Source: Pseudomonas marginalis
GTDB taxonomy: Bacteria > Pseudomonadota > Gammaproteobacteria > Pseudomonadales > Pseudomonadaceae
DNA length: 64,000 nt
Reading direction: 5' to 3'
NCBI RefSeq assembly: GCF_024169655.1
Contig: NZ_JALJWV010000001.1
Location: 1,369,001-1,433,000, forward strand
Position 1 is the first letter of the stretch; the number at the start of each line of letters is the position of its first letter. The translations under genes and the position numbers were made by a program. Positions 47,020-55,300 of this stretch are shown here, piece after piece. The notes under the pieces were generated by a model, which had not been told where the DNA came from, did not search any database, and was given only the letters and a program-made list of their open reading frames with translations.

Positions 47020-47892
47020 TCACGCGTCGGCGCAGGCAGCCTTCAACCACGCGCTGAAACATTCGGCCGCCGCGCTAGCGGGGCCTTGGGGCGCGATCAG
47101 CCAGTAGCCGATTTCGCTGCGATACGGCGGCCAGTCGAAGGCTTCTACCAGGCTGCCGTCCTGGAGCCGGCGCTCGATCAAACGGTGACGGCCCATGGCG
47201 ATACCTTGGCCGGCTACGGCGGCTTCGACCACGATGTTGTAGTCATGCAGCATCACGCGCGGATGCGGGGTGAGGTCGACTTGATAATGGTCGGACCAAT
47301 CCGTCCATTCGAACGGGCGGTGCGAGGTGGCCATCAGCAGTGCGCCGTTGTGCTGCCGGCTGGCCTTGAACGCCGGGCTGCACACGGGGGAGAGCACTTC
47401 CGGCATCAGCCGTGTGGCCTGCACGTCGGGCCAGTCACCCTTGCCATAGCGGATGGCCAGGTCGACCTCGGCCGCCGCGACATTCGCCAGTTGAATTGCT
47501 GGCACCAGCTCCACCTGGATCTGCGGATAGCATTGCAGAAAACCGGCCAGGCGCGGCGCCAGCCATAAGGTGGCAAAGGACGCGAGCAAGCCGATGCGCA
47601 ACACCGTGACGCTGGGCGCCACCCGTTGGCTGCGGGTGGCGGCGGCGATGAGGTCGAGGGCAGGGCGGATTTGCTCGTAGTAGAGTTGGCCGTCTGCGGT
47701 CAGATCAATCGCGCGGGTGCGTCGGACAAATAACGGTTTGCCCAGGTACTGTTCGAGCTTGTGTACCTGATGGCTGAGCGCGCTCTGGGTCACTGACAAC
47801 TCATGGGCCGCCTTGATAAAGCTCAAGTGCCGCGCCACGGCCTCGAAGGCGCGCAAGGCCAGCAACGGCGGAAGGTCCTTGTGCAGTGCCAC
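47020..47892 (-). CDS. LysR-family regulator (GcvA-like)
   Basis: A 290-residue LysR regulator. The N-terminal HTH is LPPLLALRAFEAVARHLSFIKAAHELSVTQSALSHQVHKLE (about 7-50, quoted as LRAFEAVARHLSFIKAAHEL and SVTQSALSHQVHKLE). The effector domain starts at about residue 90 (VTVLRIGLLASFATLWLAPRL), which fits the GcvA/AmpR branch. It lies 89 bases upstream of the RidA gene on the same strand, so it could be the first gene of that operon or its regulator. Confidence 0.9.
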   Translation of the reverse strand: MALHKDLPPLLALRAFEAVARHLSFIKAAHELSVTQSALSHQVHKLEQYLGKPLFVRRTRAIDLTADGQLYYEQIRPALDLIAAATRSQRVAPSVTVLRIGLLASFATLWLAPRLAGFLQCYPQIQVELVPAIQLANVAAAEVDLAIRYGKGDWPDVQATRLMPEVLSPVCSPAFKASRQHNGALLMATSHRPFEWTDWSDHYQVDLTPHPRVMLHDYNIVVEAAVAGQGIAMGRHRLIERRLQDGSLVEAFDWPPYRSEIGYWLIAPQGPASAAAECFSAWLKAACADA

Positions 47893-48024
47893 CTGTGTGC
47901 GCCTCTTGGGTAAGGGGGAAGTGCCGATTTTGGGTGATGAGCTGCATTTTGTCGCCCGCTGATTTGCTGTCGGGCAAGTGAGGCCGCATTATTAAGCGAT
48001 CCCCTCCACGACATAAGCCAAGCC

Positions 48025-48186
48025 ATGAGTGATGACGACAAACTGATTGACCTGAACGCCGAACGCGCTAAACGGGTGCATGACCTCAACGACAAACGTC
48101 TAAATGAAGTTCGCCAGGCGTTCGAACAAGCGATGCCGCTCGGAAAAGTTAAGAAAAAACCGAAAAACAAACCGAAAAAACGTTGA
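48025..48186 (+). CDS. Small basic-tailed protein, 53 residues
   Basis: Starts MSDDDKLIDLNAERAKRVHD and ends in a Lys/Pro/Asn-rich tail, KKKPKNKPKKR. The first 35 residues look like an amphipathic helix (Asp, Glu, Arg, Lys heavy). It is too short for most gene callers. Codon use is good, and the ATG follows a weak AAGCCA. A convergent relationship to other genes is absent. Function is unknown. The acidic head with basic tail suggests a nucleic acid or membrane surface contact, but that is a guess. Confidence 0.65.
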   Translation: MSDDDKLIDLNAERAKRVHDLNDKRLNEVRQAFEQAMPLGKVKKKPKNKPKKR

Positions 48187-48250
48187 AACAGCCTGTATCT
48201 ATTGATGCAGGTCAGTTATTTCCCTTCTTTACGCCCCGTCGCGGGCGACA

Positions 48251-48264
48251 TTGATCCTTGTCAA
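48251..48264. promoter_or_regulatory. Anr (FNR-type) box upstream of ccoM
   Basis: TTGATCCTTGTCAA matches the Anr/FNR consensus TTGAT-N4-ATCAA at 9 of 10 positions. It is centred at 48257.5. Class II activation at -41.5 would put the transcript start near 48299, about 31 bases before the ccoM start codon. Confidence 0.7.
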
Positions 48265-48329
48265 TTTTCCATCCCGCCTTCTCCTTTAACTTAGCCCTAT
48301 CGCAACAAGGCAAGAGCAGGAGGCCAGTC

Positions 48330-48446
48330 ATGTTTTTCGATAATGTGGTGTTTGCCGGAGTGCTGACGGTTGGCCTCATGGTGCTGTTCTTCGTAGGGTT
48401 TGGATTTTTTATCTGGAAAGACGCAAACAAGCGTAAAAAGCCATAG
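48330..48446 (+). CDS. ccoM: Cytochrome cbb3 oxidase small subunit CcoM
   Basis: A 38-residue single-helix membrane peptide. It starts MFFDNVVFAGVLTVGLMVLF, then a short hydrophobic stretch and a basic end WKDANKRKKP. The short N-terminal amphipathic MFFDNVV, the helix and the FIWKD end match CcoM described in Pseudomonas stutzeri cbb3 oxidase, where it helps assembly and stability. AGCAGGAGG is 4 bases upstream, a perfect ribosome site. An Anr box upstream fits low-oxygen induction with the ccoNOQP genes. A UUCG hairpin terminator follows at 48482. Confidence 0.8.
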   Translation: MFFDNVVFAGVLTVGLMVLFFVGFGFFIWKDANKRKKP

Positions 48447-48481
48447 GGTTTTCCAGGTTACATGAGCACGCAAGGCATTTT

Positions 48482-48507
48482 GGGCGACTTCGGTCGCCCT
48501 TTTTTTT
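48482..48507 (+). terminator. Rho-independent terminator of ccoM (UUCG tetraloop)
   Basis: GGGCGAC-TTCG-GTCGCCC, a 7-bp stem with the extra-stable UUCG loop, is followed by eight T. It is 35 bases after the ccoM stop. Confidence 0.9.
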
Positions 48508-48560
48508 GCCTGCGATTTAATCAACACCACGGGATTTATGTGGGCGCGGGGCATCGGCAT

Positions 48561-48597
48561 AAAAAAAGGTGCGAGCCTCGCGGATCGCACCTTTTTT
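48561..48597 (-). terminator. Rho-independent terminator of the Pit gene
   Basis: On the minus strand an AGGTGCGA/TCGCACCT stem is flanked by T and A runs, so it ends in a long T tract. It lies 16 bases after the Pit gene stop. Confidence 0.88.
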
Positions 48598-48612
48598 ATG
48601 GCCAGCGGGCTA

Positions 48613-50088
48613 TCAGCTGCCCAGCGCCTTGGATGCCAACCAGAACAACCCGGCCGACAGGCCTACGGTCGCCGGCAGGGTCAACACCCAGGCCATCAGG
48701 ATGGTCTTCACTGTGCCGCTTTGCAGGCCGCTCTTGTTGGCAACCATGGTGCCGGCAACACCGGACGACAGCACGTGCGTTGTCGACACCGGCAGGCTGA
48801 AGATGTTGGCCAGAGCGATCATGCTGGCGGTGGTGATTTGCGCCGACATGCCTTGTGCATAGGTCATGCCCTGCTTGCCGATCTTCTCGCCGATGGTCAG
48901 TACCACGCGCTTCCAGCCGACCATGGTGCCCAGGCCCAGGGCGAGTGCGACCGCGATAATCACCCAGAACGGTGCGTATTCGGTGGTGGCGGTCAGGTCT
49001 TTGCGCAGCTTGTCGAGGTCGGATTTCTCACGGGCCTCCAGGCCTGGCAGCTTGCCGACTTTCTTCGCGGTGTCGTCCAGGCACAGCAGGTAGCGGCGTA
49101 CCTCGATGCGCTGGTCGGACGTCAACGAATGGTAGTCGGAAACACCTTTCAAGGTGTCGAGCAGCGCATTGATGGTCGGTTCAGTCTGCTGTGGGTTGCA
49201 GCGGAACTTGCCCGGCAGGTCGTCCTTCACGCTTTTGCCCAGGGCCAGGAATTCGCCCAGGGTTTCCTGGTTGCGCTGGTAGAACTGGTTCAGGTGCAGG
49301 GTGGCGTCGCGGGTACGCTCGATCTGGTAAGTGGTGCTGCCCAGGTCGAGAACGAACTGCGCCGGCACGATACCGATCAGTACCAGCATGATCAGGCCGA
49401 TACCTTTTTGCCCATCGTTGGAGCCGTGGACGAAACTCACGGCCATGGCGGAAATCACCAGAACCAGGCGGTTCCAGAACGGCGGGCGCTTCTTCTCGTC
49501 GACCTTGCGGCGCTCGTCCGGAGTTTTATGCATCTTGGACAGCGGACGCCACCACTTCAGGCCGATCAGCAACAGGGCTGCGACCAGAAAGCCGGCCATG
49601 GGCGAGAACACCAGGGACGCCCCGATATCGATCGCCTTCTGCCAGTTCACCCCGTCAGCCAGGGGAATGTCGTTGATCAGCGCATTCGCGAGGCCGACAC
49701 CCAGGATCGAGCCGATCAGGGTGTGAGAGCTGGAGGCGGGAATACCGAAGTACCAGGTGCCCAGGTTCCAGGTGATCGCCGCCGCCAATAAAGAGAAAAC
49801 CATCGCCAGACCATGGCCGGTGTTCACATTGATCAGCAACTCCACCGGCAGTAAATGCACGATGGCGTAGGCGACACCGACACCACCGAGCAACACGCCA
49901 AGGAAGTTGAACACCCCGGAGAAGAACACGGCCAGATGCGGTGGCATGGCTTTGGTATAGATGACTGTGGCCACCGCGTTAGCGGTGTCATGAAAGCCAT
50001 TGATGAACTCGAAGGCGAGGACAAAGGCCAGGGCGAGCAGCAGGCTCACGAGAACCCAAGCATCCAGTCCGCTGAATAAATCGATCAT
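48613..50088 (-). CDS. pitA: Low-affinity inorganic phosphate transporter (Pit family)
   Basis: A 491-residue metal-phosphate/H+ symporter. EFINGFHDTANAVATVIYTKA (about residues 27-47, quoted as EFINGFHDTANAVATV then IYTKA) and the duplicated signature late in the protein, VSFVHGSNDGQKGIGLIML, are the two Pit GAND-type motifs. There are about ten helices with a long central cytoplasmic loop (about residues 280-360). No pho-like chaperone gene (pit-accessory DUF47) is adjacent, which is different from many genomes. Monocistronic. Confidence 0.93.
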   Translation of the reverse strand: MIDLFSGLDAWVLVSLLLALAFVLAFEFINGFHDTANAVATVIYTKAMPPHLAVFFSGVFNFLGVLLGGVGVAYAIVHLLPVELLINVNTGHGLAMVFSLLAAAITWNLGTWYFGIPASSSHTLIGSILGVGLANALINDIPLADGVNWQKAIDIGASLVFSPMAGFLVAALLLIGLKWWRPLSKMHKTPDERRKVDEKKRPPFWNRLVLVISAMAVSFVHGSNDGQKGIGLIMLVLIGIVPAQFVLDLGSTTYQIERTRDATLHLNQFYQRNQETLGEFLALGKSVKDDLPGKFRCNPQQTEPTINALLDTLKGVSDYHSLTSDQRIEVRRYLLCLDDTAKKVGKLPGLEAREKSDLDKLRKDLTATTEYAPFWVIIAVALALGLGTMVGWKRVVLTIGEKIGKQGMTYAQGMSAQITTASMIALANIFSLPVSTTHVLSSGVAGTMVANKSGLQSGTVKTILMAWVLTLPATVGLSAGLFWLASKALGS

Positions 50089-50362
50089 GAAGGTTTTCTG
50101 ACCCGGTCGTAAGGGGGCGCGATTATGCCAGAAAACCTCGGTAATCGATGCACTAGCTGCTCATCGGTAACAATCTTCATTGAAAAAAAACCAGGCAAAG
50201 GCGCGCATCCCAGGGTTTTCGGGGGCTCGGCAAGTCTTTGATTTACAAAGCGCGGTGCCGTAAAGGTGCGTTTTTGTCACCTAAACGCCATGGCTGAAAC
50301 ATTTGTACGAAATTTCGTTGGTCGCAGCAGGACGCTGACTAATGGGTCCACAAGCGAATGCC
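50089..50362. other. Intergenic region upstream of the Pit gene
   Basis: About 275 bases upstream of the minus-strand Pit gene. It should contain its promoter. I saw no open frame with a ribosome site, and no pho box (CTGTCAT repeats) that I could recognise. Confidence 0.4.
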
Positions 50363-50387
50363 CTCCGCCGGCGGTGAGCCGGCGGAG
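50363..50387 (-). terminator. Hairpin after the 66-residue gene
   Basis: A perfect 10-bp CTCCGCCGGC/GCCGGCGGAG stem with 5-base loop is 34 bases after the stop of the small minus-strand gene at 50421. No T run is present, so termination is uncertain. Confidence 0.45.
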
Positions 50388-50420
50388 ACAGCAGAACCCT
50401 GAGGCCTCAAACCTTGGTGC

Positions 50421-50621
50421 TTATGGCTCTTCGGCTTTGAGTTCCTGCTCAATCTTTTGGATTTCCTGGGCAAAGGCCTGATCGAGCAAACTCGCTCGTT
50501 TGCGCCATGGCTTGCGTTCTGGCTCAGGCTGAGCGGCGTAGGTGGTGACTTCCCCGCCGTATACGTCCTTGTAACGTTGCTCCTGGCGCTCAAGTTCCGC
50601 GCGCAGTTCATCTTTCGTCAC
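50421..50621 (-). CDS. Small charged hypothetical protein
   Basis: A 66-residue protein, [20 protein letters not shown] at the start. It is mostly charged helices ([29 protein letters not shown]), with a middle loop rich in Pro/Arg. No signal or membrane segment. It probably belongs to a pseudomonad-conserved family. Function is unknown. The ribosome site is weak (ACGAAAG). Confidence 0.6.
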   Translation of the reverse strand: MTKDELRAELERQEQRYKDVYGGEVTTYAAQPEPERKPWRKRASLLDQAFAQEIQKIEQELKAEEP

Positions 50622-51016
50622 AGTGTTACCTAATTTGAGTTGAGTTTAATTAGCGTGCAGCGCCACACCAGAATATCGCCCTCGGCATGTTTTAAGTTGA
50701 ACAGGTGAACCGCTCAACTTTGAACGAACTGCCAACGATGACTTCCTTGAACCGGTATTTATAACCGGCAGCATAATCAACATACGCCGCCTGGCGAGCT
50801 CCGATCCCGATATTGATACCGGGCTGACCTCCGCACAGATTGCATTATAGCGGCGCATTTTAATAACACTATCATCATATAGTTAAAAAGCGTCCACTTT
50901 GTGTGAGGCTTTTGTTACATGCACACGTCAGTATTGGCTGTGAAGTGGCCGCCATAAATGCCGCCGTCTGCCTGATCCCGTCGTGCGATCCGTTTTTATG
51001 ATCGCGCCTGCCGAAT
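50622..51016. other. Non-coding region upstream of pcaR boxes
   Basis: About 395 bases without a supported gene. A 70-residue frame at 50646-50858 (minus) and part of a 114-residue one at 50875-51219 (minus) have no ribosome sites and poor codon use. GC content falls in 50640-50930. The region contains the promoter of the small gene at 50421 and the distal part of the pcaR promoter. Confidence 0.4.
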
Positions 51017-51049
51017 TGCGATAATCGCATGATCGTCCGATAATCGCCC
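51017..51049. promoter_or_regulatory. Tandem PcaR-type boxes upstream of pcaR
   Basis: TGCGATAATCGCA (51017-51029) and GTCCGATAATCGCCC (51035-51049) share CGATAATCG cores. Their centres are 19 bases apart. The sequence is close to the published PcaR site GTTCGATAATCGCAC as I recall it. The pair is about 110 bases before the pcaR start and would allow autoregulation. Confidence 0.75.
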
Positions 51050-51161
51050 GACGTTGCTGCTCTAACCTTGTGTATCCCGGTTGGCGTGGCTCTCAATAGC
51101 GACCACCTTTCCCGGTTGTCGATAAGCGCCAGCGGTTGAAAATAATAACGAGGATCTTGAA

Positions 51162-52004
51162 ATGAACGATCAATTGCGCAACTCCTTCGCGTCAGTGGCG
51201 CCGCCGATCGTGGCTTCACCGGCCAAACGCATCCAGGCCTTTACCGGTGATCCGGACTTCATGACCTCCCTGGCCCGGGGCCTGGCCGTGGTGCAGGCAT
51301 TCCAGGAGCGCAAGCGTCACCTGACCATCGCCCAAATCAGTCATCGCACCGAAATTCCCCGCGCCGCCGTGCGCCGTTGCCTGCATACCTTGATCAAACT
51401 CGGCTACGCCACCACCGACGGGCGCACCTATTCGCTGCTGCCCAAGGTCCTGACCCTGGGCCATGCCTATTTATCCTCGACACCGTTGGCGGTCTCCGCC
51501 CAACCGTACCTGGACCGTATGAGCGAACAGCTTCACGAAGCCTGCAACATGGCCACCCTGGAAGGCGATGACATCCTCTATATCGCCCGGTCGGCCACCA
51601 CGCAGCGCCTGATTTCCGTGGACCTTTCGGTAGGCGGGCGGTTGCCGGCGTATTGCACCTCCATGGGCCGCATCCTGCTGGCGGCGCTGGACGATGCCTC
51701 GCTGCAGGACTACCTCGACCACGTCGACCTGCAAATCAAGACCAGTCGTACCCTCACCACGCCCGAAGCCTTGTTCGAGTGCCTGCAACAAGTGCGTCAG
51801 CAGGGCTGGTGCATCGTCGATCAGGAATTGGAACAAGGCCTGCGCTCCATCGCGGTGCCGGTGTATGACGCGTCCGGCCAGGTGCTGGCTGCGCTCAACG
51901 TCAGTACCCATGCCGGTCGTGTCAGCCGCAGCGAACTGGAACAGCGCTTCCTGCCGAGCATGCTCAGTGCCAGCCGTGAGTTGAGTGCGCAACTGTTTGC
52001 CTAA
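51162..52004 (+). CDS. pcaR: IclR-family pca regulon activator PcaR
   Basis: A 280-residue IclR-type regulator that activates pca genes in response to beta-ketoadipate. An N-terminal winged HTH (about residues 35-95: SLARGLAVVQAFQER, TIAQISHRTEIPRAAVRRCLHTL) precedes the effector domain (about 110-280; LSVGGRLPAYCTSMGRILLA, GWCIVDQELEQGLRSIAVPV). This is typical PcaR in length and start. CGAGGATC is 6 bases before the ATG. First gene of the pca cluster. Confidence 0.95.
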   Translation: MNDQLRNSFASVAPPIVASPAKRIQAFTGDPDFMTSLARGLAVVQAFQERKRHLTIAQISHRTEIPRAAVRRCLHTLIKLGYATTDGRTYSLLPKVLTLGHAYLSSTPLAVSAQPYLDRMSEQLHEACNMATLEGDDILYIARSATTQRLISVDLSVGGRLPAYCTSMGRILLAALDDASLQDYLDHVDLQIKTSRTLTTPEALFECLQQVRQQGWCIVDQELEQGLRSIAVPVYDASGQVLAALNVSTHAGRVSRSELEQRFLPSMLSASRELSAQLFA

Positions 52005-52072
52005 GCTGTTCGGTGACCGCACAGATCCCGGCTCGATCAATTGACGTTGTTTCCCTTGGCTTATTACTGTGC

Positions 52073-52093
52073 GGCAGCGCTCTGAGCGCTGCC
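52073..52093. repeat. Hairpin between pcaR and pcaK
   Basis: GGCAGCGCT-CTG-AGCGCTGCC is a perfect 9-bp stem, 68 bases after the pcaR stop. It has no T run. A TTGACG (52041) and TATTAC (52062) pair just upstream may be the pcaK promoter, so the hairpin would be in the pcaK leader. Confidence 0.5.
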
Positions 52094-52148
52094 CAATAAT
52101 AATGACGACCCCAGGTCGTTGGCCCGCCATCGGTGTGGAATAACAATA

Positions 52149-53492
52149 ATGAATCAGCCTTCTGTTGTCGGTACCACCCTGGACGTGCAGTCCTTCATCA
52201 ATGCCCAGCCACTGTCACGCTATCAGTGGCGCGTGGTGATCCTGTGTTTCCTGATTGTCTTCCTCGATGGCCTCGACACCGCCGCCATGGGCTTCATCGC
52301 GCCCGCACTGTCCCAGGACTGGGGCATTGACCGCGCCAGCCTCGGCCCGGTGATGAGCGCCGCGCTGATCGGCATGGTGTTCGGCGCCCTGGGTTCCGGC
52401 CCGTTGGCGGACCGTTTCGGACGCAAGGTGGTGTTGGTGGGTGCGGTACTGGTGTTTGGTGCCTTCAGCCTGGCCTCGGCCTACAGCAGCAACGTCGACC
52501 AGTTGCTGGTGTTGCGCTTTCTCACCGGGCTGGGGCTGGGTGCCGGTATGCCGAATGCCACCACGCTGCTGTCCGAATACACCCCCGAACGTCACAAGTC
52601 GTTGCTGGTGACCAGCATGTTCTGCGGCTTCAACCTGGGCATGGCCGGTGGCGGGTTTATCTCGGCCAAATTGATCCCGGCGTTCGGCTGGCACAGCCTG
52701 CTATTGATCGGCGGCATCCTGCCGTTGATCCTCACGGTGGTGCTGTGGGTGTGGCTGCCGGAATCGGCGCGCTATCTGGTGGTGCGCAATCGCGGCACCG
52801 ACAGGGTACGCAAAGCCCTGTCACCCATCGAGCCCGGTATCGTCGCCCAAGCCAGCAGCTTCAGCGTGCCCGAGCAAACAACCGTGAAGGCGCGCAACGT
52901 ATTCGCGGTGATCTTCTCCGGCACCTACAGCGCCGGCACCTTGTTGCTGTGGCTCACCTACTTCATGGGCCTGGTGATTGTGTACCTGCTGACCAGTTGG
53001 CTGCCTACGCTGATGCGCGACAGTGGCGCGAGCATGGAGCAGGCGGCGTTTATCGGTGCGTTGTTCCAGTTGGGTGGCGTATTGAGTGCAGTCGGCGTGG
53101 GCTGGGCGATGGACCGGTTCAACCCGCACAAGGTCATCGGCACGTTCTACCTGCTGGCCGGGGTATTTGCCTACGCGGTAGGGCAGAGCCTGGGCAATAT
53201 CACGCTGTTGGCGACCTTGGTGCTGATCGCCGGGATGTGTGTCAACGGTGCGCAATCGGCGATGCCGTCCCTGGCCGCACGCTTCTACCCGACCCAAGGC
53301 CGCGCCACCGGCGTGTCATGGATGCTCGGCATCGGCCGCTTCGGCGCGATCCTCGGTGCATGGATGGGCGCCACCTTGCTCGGCCTGGGCTGGAACTTCG
53401 AGCAGGTGCTCAGCGCGCTGGTGATTCCGGCCGCATTGGCCACGGCCGCCGTGGTGATCAAAGGGATGGTCAGCCATGCCGACGCAACCTGA
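52149..53492 (+). CDS. pcaK: 4-hydroxybenzoate/protocatechuate transporter PcaK
   Basis: A 447-residue MFS transporter of the aromatic acid:H+ symporter family, also a chemoreceptor helper in P. putida. The helix 1 motif is FLDGLDTAAMGFIAPAL with the needed Asp residues, the loop 2-3 motif is GPLADRFGRKVVLVG, and 12 helices are visible. Start MNQPSVVGTTLDVQSF is the PcaK start. It is followed by the pcaI promoter region with PcaR boxes. Confidence 0.94.
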   Translation: MNQPSVVGTTLDVQSFINAQPLSRYQWRVVILCFLIVFLDGLDTAAMGFIAPALSQDWGIDRASLGPVMSAALIGMVFGALGSGPLADRFGRKVVLVGAVLVFGAFSLASAYSSNVDQLLVLRFLTGLGLGAGMPNATTLLSEYTPERHKSLLVTSMFCGFNLGMAGGGFISAKLIPAFGWHSLLLIGGILPLILTVVLWVWLPESARYLVVRNRGTDRVRKALSPIEPGIVAQASSFSVPEQTTVKARNVFAVIFSGTYSAGTLLLWLTYFMGLVIVYLLTSWLPTLMRDSGASMEQAAFIGALFQLGGVLSAVGVGWAMDRFNPHKVIGTFYLLAGVFAYAVGQSLGNITLLATLVLIAGMCVNGAQSAMPSLAARFYPTQGRATGVSWMLGIGRFGAILGAWMGATLLGLGWNFEQVLSALVIPAALATAAVVIKGMVSHADAT

Positions 53493-53543
53493 AGACGAAC
53501 CCAATTCCTGCGTGAGCAGGAAAGAATAGCTAGGCAACAATTG

Positions 53544-53576
53544 GTTCGATAATCGAACACTGTGTCGATTATCGGA
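53544..53576. promoter_or_regulatory. Tandem PcaR boxes upstream of pcaIJ
   Basis: GTTCGATAATCGAAC (53544-53558) is a perfect palindrome and differs from the recalled PcaR consensus at one or two bases. GTCGATTATCGGA (53564-53576) is a second half-matching box in reverse orientation. Centres are about 19 bases apart, as at pcaR, which would cover -35 and -10 of the pcaI promoter. Confidence 0.8.
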
Positions 53577-53663
53577 TTGTTTGCCCCGTTGCCCCGGCTT
53601 AACCTTCAAGCACTTCGGCGCCACCCTCGCGCCTTTTTCGATCCACACCGGGAGCCCGACCCC

Positions 53664-54521
53664 ATGGCTGAAATTCTTGCGCTGCGTGACGCGGTGAAGC
53701 GATTCGTGAACGACGGCGATACCGTCGCACTGGAAGGCTTCACCCACCTGATCCCTACAGCAGCGGGTCATGAAATCATTCGTCAGGGCAAGAAAGACCT
53801 GACGCTGGTGCGTATGACGCCTGACCTGATCTACGACCAGTTGATCGGCGCCGGCTGCGCCCGCAAGTTGATTTTTTCCTGGGGTGGCAATCCCGGCGTG
53901 GGCTCCCTGCATCGCCTGCGTGATGCGGTCGAAAAACACTGGCCGCAGCCCCTGGAGATCGAAGAACACAGCCACGCCGACCTGGCCAATGCCTACGTCG
54001 CTGGCGCCTCCGGCCTACCGTTCGCGGTGCTGCGCGCTTACGCCGGTTCCGATTTGCCCAAGGTCAACCCGCTGATCAAAACCGTCACCTGCCCGTTCAC
54101 CGGCGAAGTGTTGGCGGCGGTGCCATCGGTACGTCCGGACATCAGCGTGATCCACGCGCAAAAGGCCGACCGCAAGGGCAACGTGCTGCTCTGGGGCATT
54201 CTTGGCGTGCAGAAGGAAGCGGCCCTGGCGGCCAAGCGTTGCATCGTCACCGTCGAAGAAATTGTCGACGACCTCAACGCGCCGATGAACAGCTGCGTGC
54301 TGCCGACCTGGGCGCTGACCGCCGTGTGCCATGTGCCTGGCGGCGCGCATCCGTCCTACGCCCATGGCTATAACCAACGCGACAACCGCTTCTACCAGGC
54401 GTGGGACGCGATCGCTCGCGACCGTGGGACGTTTACTGCCTGGATCGATGAATACATCCACGGCACAGCCGATTTCAGTGAATACCAGGCCAAGCTGGCC
54501 GCCGCGAAGGAGGCCAAGTAA
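53664..54521 (+). CDS. pcaI: 3-oxoadipate CoA-transferase subunit A
   Basis: Alpha subunit of the enzyme that moves CoA from succinyl-CoA to beta-ketoadipate. The 285-residue form starts MAEILALRDAVKRFVNDGDT. The nucleotide/CoA-binding glycine-rich region is GLPFAVLRAYAGSDL, and the GTFTAWIDEYIHGTADF-type tail is specific to the longer CatI/PcaI form. Its stop overlaps the pcaJ start by one base (TAATG). First structural gene after the PcaR boxes. Confidence 0.93.
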   Translation: MAEILALRDAVKRFVNDGDTVALEGFTHLIPTAAGHEIIRQGKKDLTLVRMTPDLIYDQLIGAGCARKLIFSWGGNPGVGSLHRLRDAVEKHWPQPLEIEEHSHADLANAYVAGASGLPFAVLRAYAGSDLPKVNPLIKTVTCPFTGEVLAAVPSVRPDISVIHAQKADRKGNVLLWGILGVQKEAALAAKRCIVTVEEIVDDLNAPMNSCVLPTWALTAVCHVPGGAHPSYAHGYNQRDNRFYQAWDAIARDRGTFTAWIDEYIHGTADFSEYQAKLAAAKEAK

Positions 54522-55300
54522 TGGCTTACTCGACCAATGAAATGATGACCGTTGCCGCCGCGCGCCGCCTGAAGAATGGCTCGGTGTGTTTTGTCGGCAT
54601 TGGCCTGCCGTCCAAGGCGGCCAACCTGGCGCGCCTGACCTCGTCGCCGGACGTGGTACTGATCTACGAGTCCGGCCCGATTGGCTCCAAGCCCAGCGTA
54701 CTGCCGCTGTCCATTGGTGACGGCGAGTTGGCGGAAACGGCCGACACTGTCGTCCCCACCGGTGAGATCTTTCGCTACTGGCTGCAGGGCGGGCGCATCG
54801 ACGTCGGCTTTCTCGGTGCGGCCCAGGTCGACCGTTTCGGCAATATCAACACCACCGTGGTCGGCGATTATCACCAGCCCAAAGTGCGCCTGCCGGGTGC
54901 CGGTGGCGCGCCGGAAATCGCCGGTTCGGCCAAGAGCGTACTGATCATTCTCAAGCAGTCGGCGCGTTCGTTTGTCGACAAGCTGGATTTCATCACCTCC
55001 GTCGGCCACGGCGAAGGCGGCGATTCACGCAAGCGCCTGGGCCTGCCCGGTGCCGGTCCTGTCGGGATTATTACCGACCTGTGCATCATGGAGCCGGAAG
55101 AGGGCAGCCATGAGTTTGTGGTCACCGCACTGCACCCCGGCGTCACCCGCGAGCAAGTGGTCGCGGCCACCGGCTGGGCGATTCGCTTTGCCGACCAGGT
55201 GAGTACCACCGAGGAACCGACGGCGGTCGAGCTGACCGCGCTGCGTGATCTCGAAGCCCGCACGGCGGCCGCCCACGGCCAAGCACCCGGAGAAGCCTGA
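54521..55300 (+). CDS. pcaJ: 3-oxoadipate CoA-transferase subunit B
   Basis: Beta subunit, 259 residues. The catalytic Glu that forms the covalent CoA intermediate is expected at residue 50, in [32 protein letters not shown] is the other family block. It couples translationally with pcaI (one-base overlap) and pcaF (one-base overlap). Confidence 0.94.
   Translation: MAYSTNEMMTVAAARRLKNGSVCFVGIGLPSKAANLARLTSSPDVVLIYESGPIGSKPSVLPLSIGDGELAETADTVVPTGEIFRYWLQGGRIDVGFLGAAQVDRFGNINTTVVGDYHQPKVRLPGAGGAPEIAGSAKSVLIILKQSARSFVDKLDFITSVGHGEGGDSRKRLGLPGAGPVGIITDLCIMEPEEGSHEFVVTALHPGVTREQVVAATGWAIRFADQVSTTEEPTAVELTALRDLEARTAAAHGQAPGEA

Noticed and set aside
50646..50858. 70-residue minus-strand frame in the pcaR upstream region
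   Set aside because: No ribosome site, odd composition and a position in a lower-GC intergenic part.
50875..51219. 114-residue minus-strand frame overlapping the pcaR start
   Set aside because: It covers the PcaR boxes and the 5' end of pcaR in antisense.
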